Shown here piece after piece: positions 17,263-17,364 of a stretch of 17,364 nt of DNA. The translations under genes and the position numbers were made by a program. The stretch's first letter is position 1, and each line of letters begins with the position of its first letter. The notes beneath the pieces were generated by a model. That model made no database searches, was not told the origin of the DNA, and was given only the letters and a program-made list of their open reading frames with translations. This DNA comes from JBFXAM01 sp050184295 (GTDB lineage: Bacteria; Planctomycetota; Phycisphaerae; UBA1845; Fen-1342), in assembly GCA_050184295.1 (NCBI GenBank), contig JBFXAM010000095.1, positions 1-17,364 on the forward strand. The letters are read 5' to 3'.

Positions 17263-17364
17263 TCAGTAGCGTCCCGCGAACCTCACGTTGACGCGGGGCC
17301 GAATCGGAATTCCGTATCGCGCGTCCACGGGCGCGCTTGCATCGGCTATGCGCATCAACCTCCG
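17263..17364 (-). CDS. Possible C-terminal end of a gene running off the right edge
   Basis: On the minus strand an open frame enters from the window edge and stops at 17263 after about 33 codons, ending R-V-N-V-R-F-A-G-R-Y. The stop is 7 bases before the sigma factor ATG, a spacing typical of co-transcribed genes. An internal ATG at 17355 with GGAGG only 3 bases before it also allows a 30-residue small ORF. The last residues look like a closing beta strand, as in some outer-membrane barrels, but so short a piece cannot be assigned. Confidence 0.3.
   Translation of the reverse strand, partial: RRLMRIADASAPVDARYGIPIRPRVNVRFAGRY

Noticed and set aside
16506..17291. A 261-codon plus-strand frame opposite the sigma factor
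   Set aside because: Antisense shadow; the minus strand has clear sigma region 2 and 4 motifs.

Overview
The window is GC-rich bacterial chromosome, most likely from the Planctomycetota (Phycisphaerae-like). The main reason is that five secreted proteins end in a double-loop dockerin-like tail (first loop G-D-x-N-C-D-G-x-V-N-N-F-D-I-D, a proline/glycine linker with F-P-x-C, second loop, often ending G-x-C-P). I know this as the 'GC-type dockerin' tail of planctomycete exported proteins. An HTH protein with a PGAAG motif of planctomycete type and abundant REP-like palindromes fit this. The assignment rests on recalled family knowledge, not on a search.

Layout, left to right. (a) 2-923: the end of a NarX/LiaS-like sensor kinase overlaps by 29 bases a NarL-type response regulator; a hairpin-rich stretch follows. 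(b) 1185-6655: three co-directional secreted dockerin-tailed proteins, carrying a beta-propeller plus two Ig-like domains, InlB-like B repeats, and HAF repeats respectively. The block ends at a perfect 16-bp inverted repeat. (c) 6785-8113 (minus): an HTH protein of unknown function, divergent from (d) 8249-9127 (plus): a small laminin-B-like dockerin-tailed protein. Between them lie four tandem 11-bp repeats over two overlapping promoter candidates. (e) 9330-11111 (minus): an FG-GAP propeller protein, the fifth dockerin-tailed protein, with a 27-bp tandem repeat inside its signal-peptide region. (f) 11112-11513: intergenic stretch with REP-like palindromes, including a 45-bp-period array.

(g) 11514-16490 is housekeeping: aconitase (minus), a secreted DUF1579 protein (minus), and the divergent chorismate mutase/prephenate dehydratase (plus). 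(h) 16662-17255 (minus): an ECF-like sigma factor, just downstream of what may be the last codons of another minus-strand gene running off the right edge.

The dockerin-tailed proteins probably act at or outside the cell surface. Their bodies are adhesion- or carbohydrate-contact-type folds with no recognisable catalytic domain, and no cohesin is seen here, so what the tails bind is open. Long antisense open frames are everywhere and are treated as composition artefacts.
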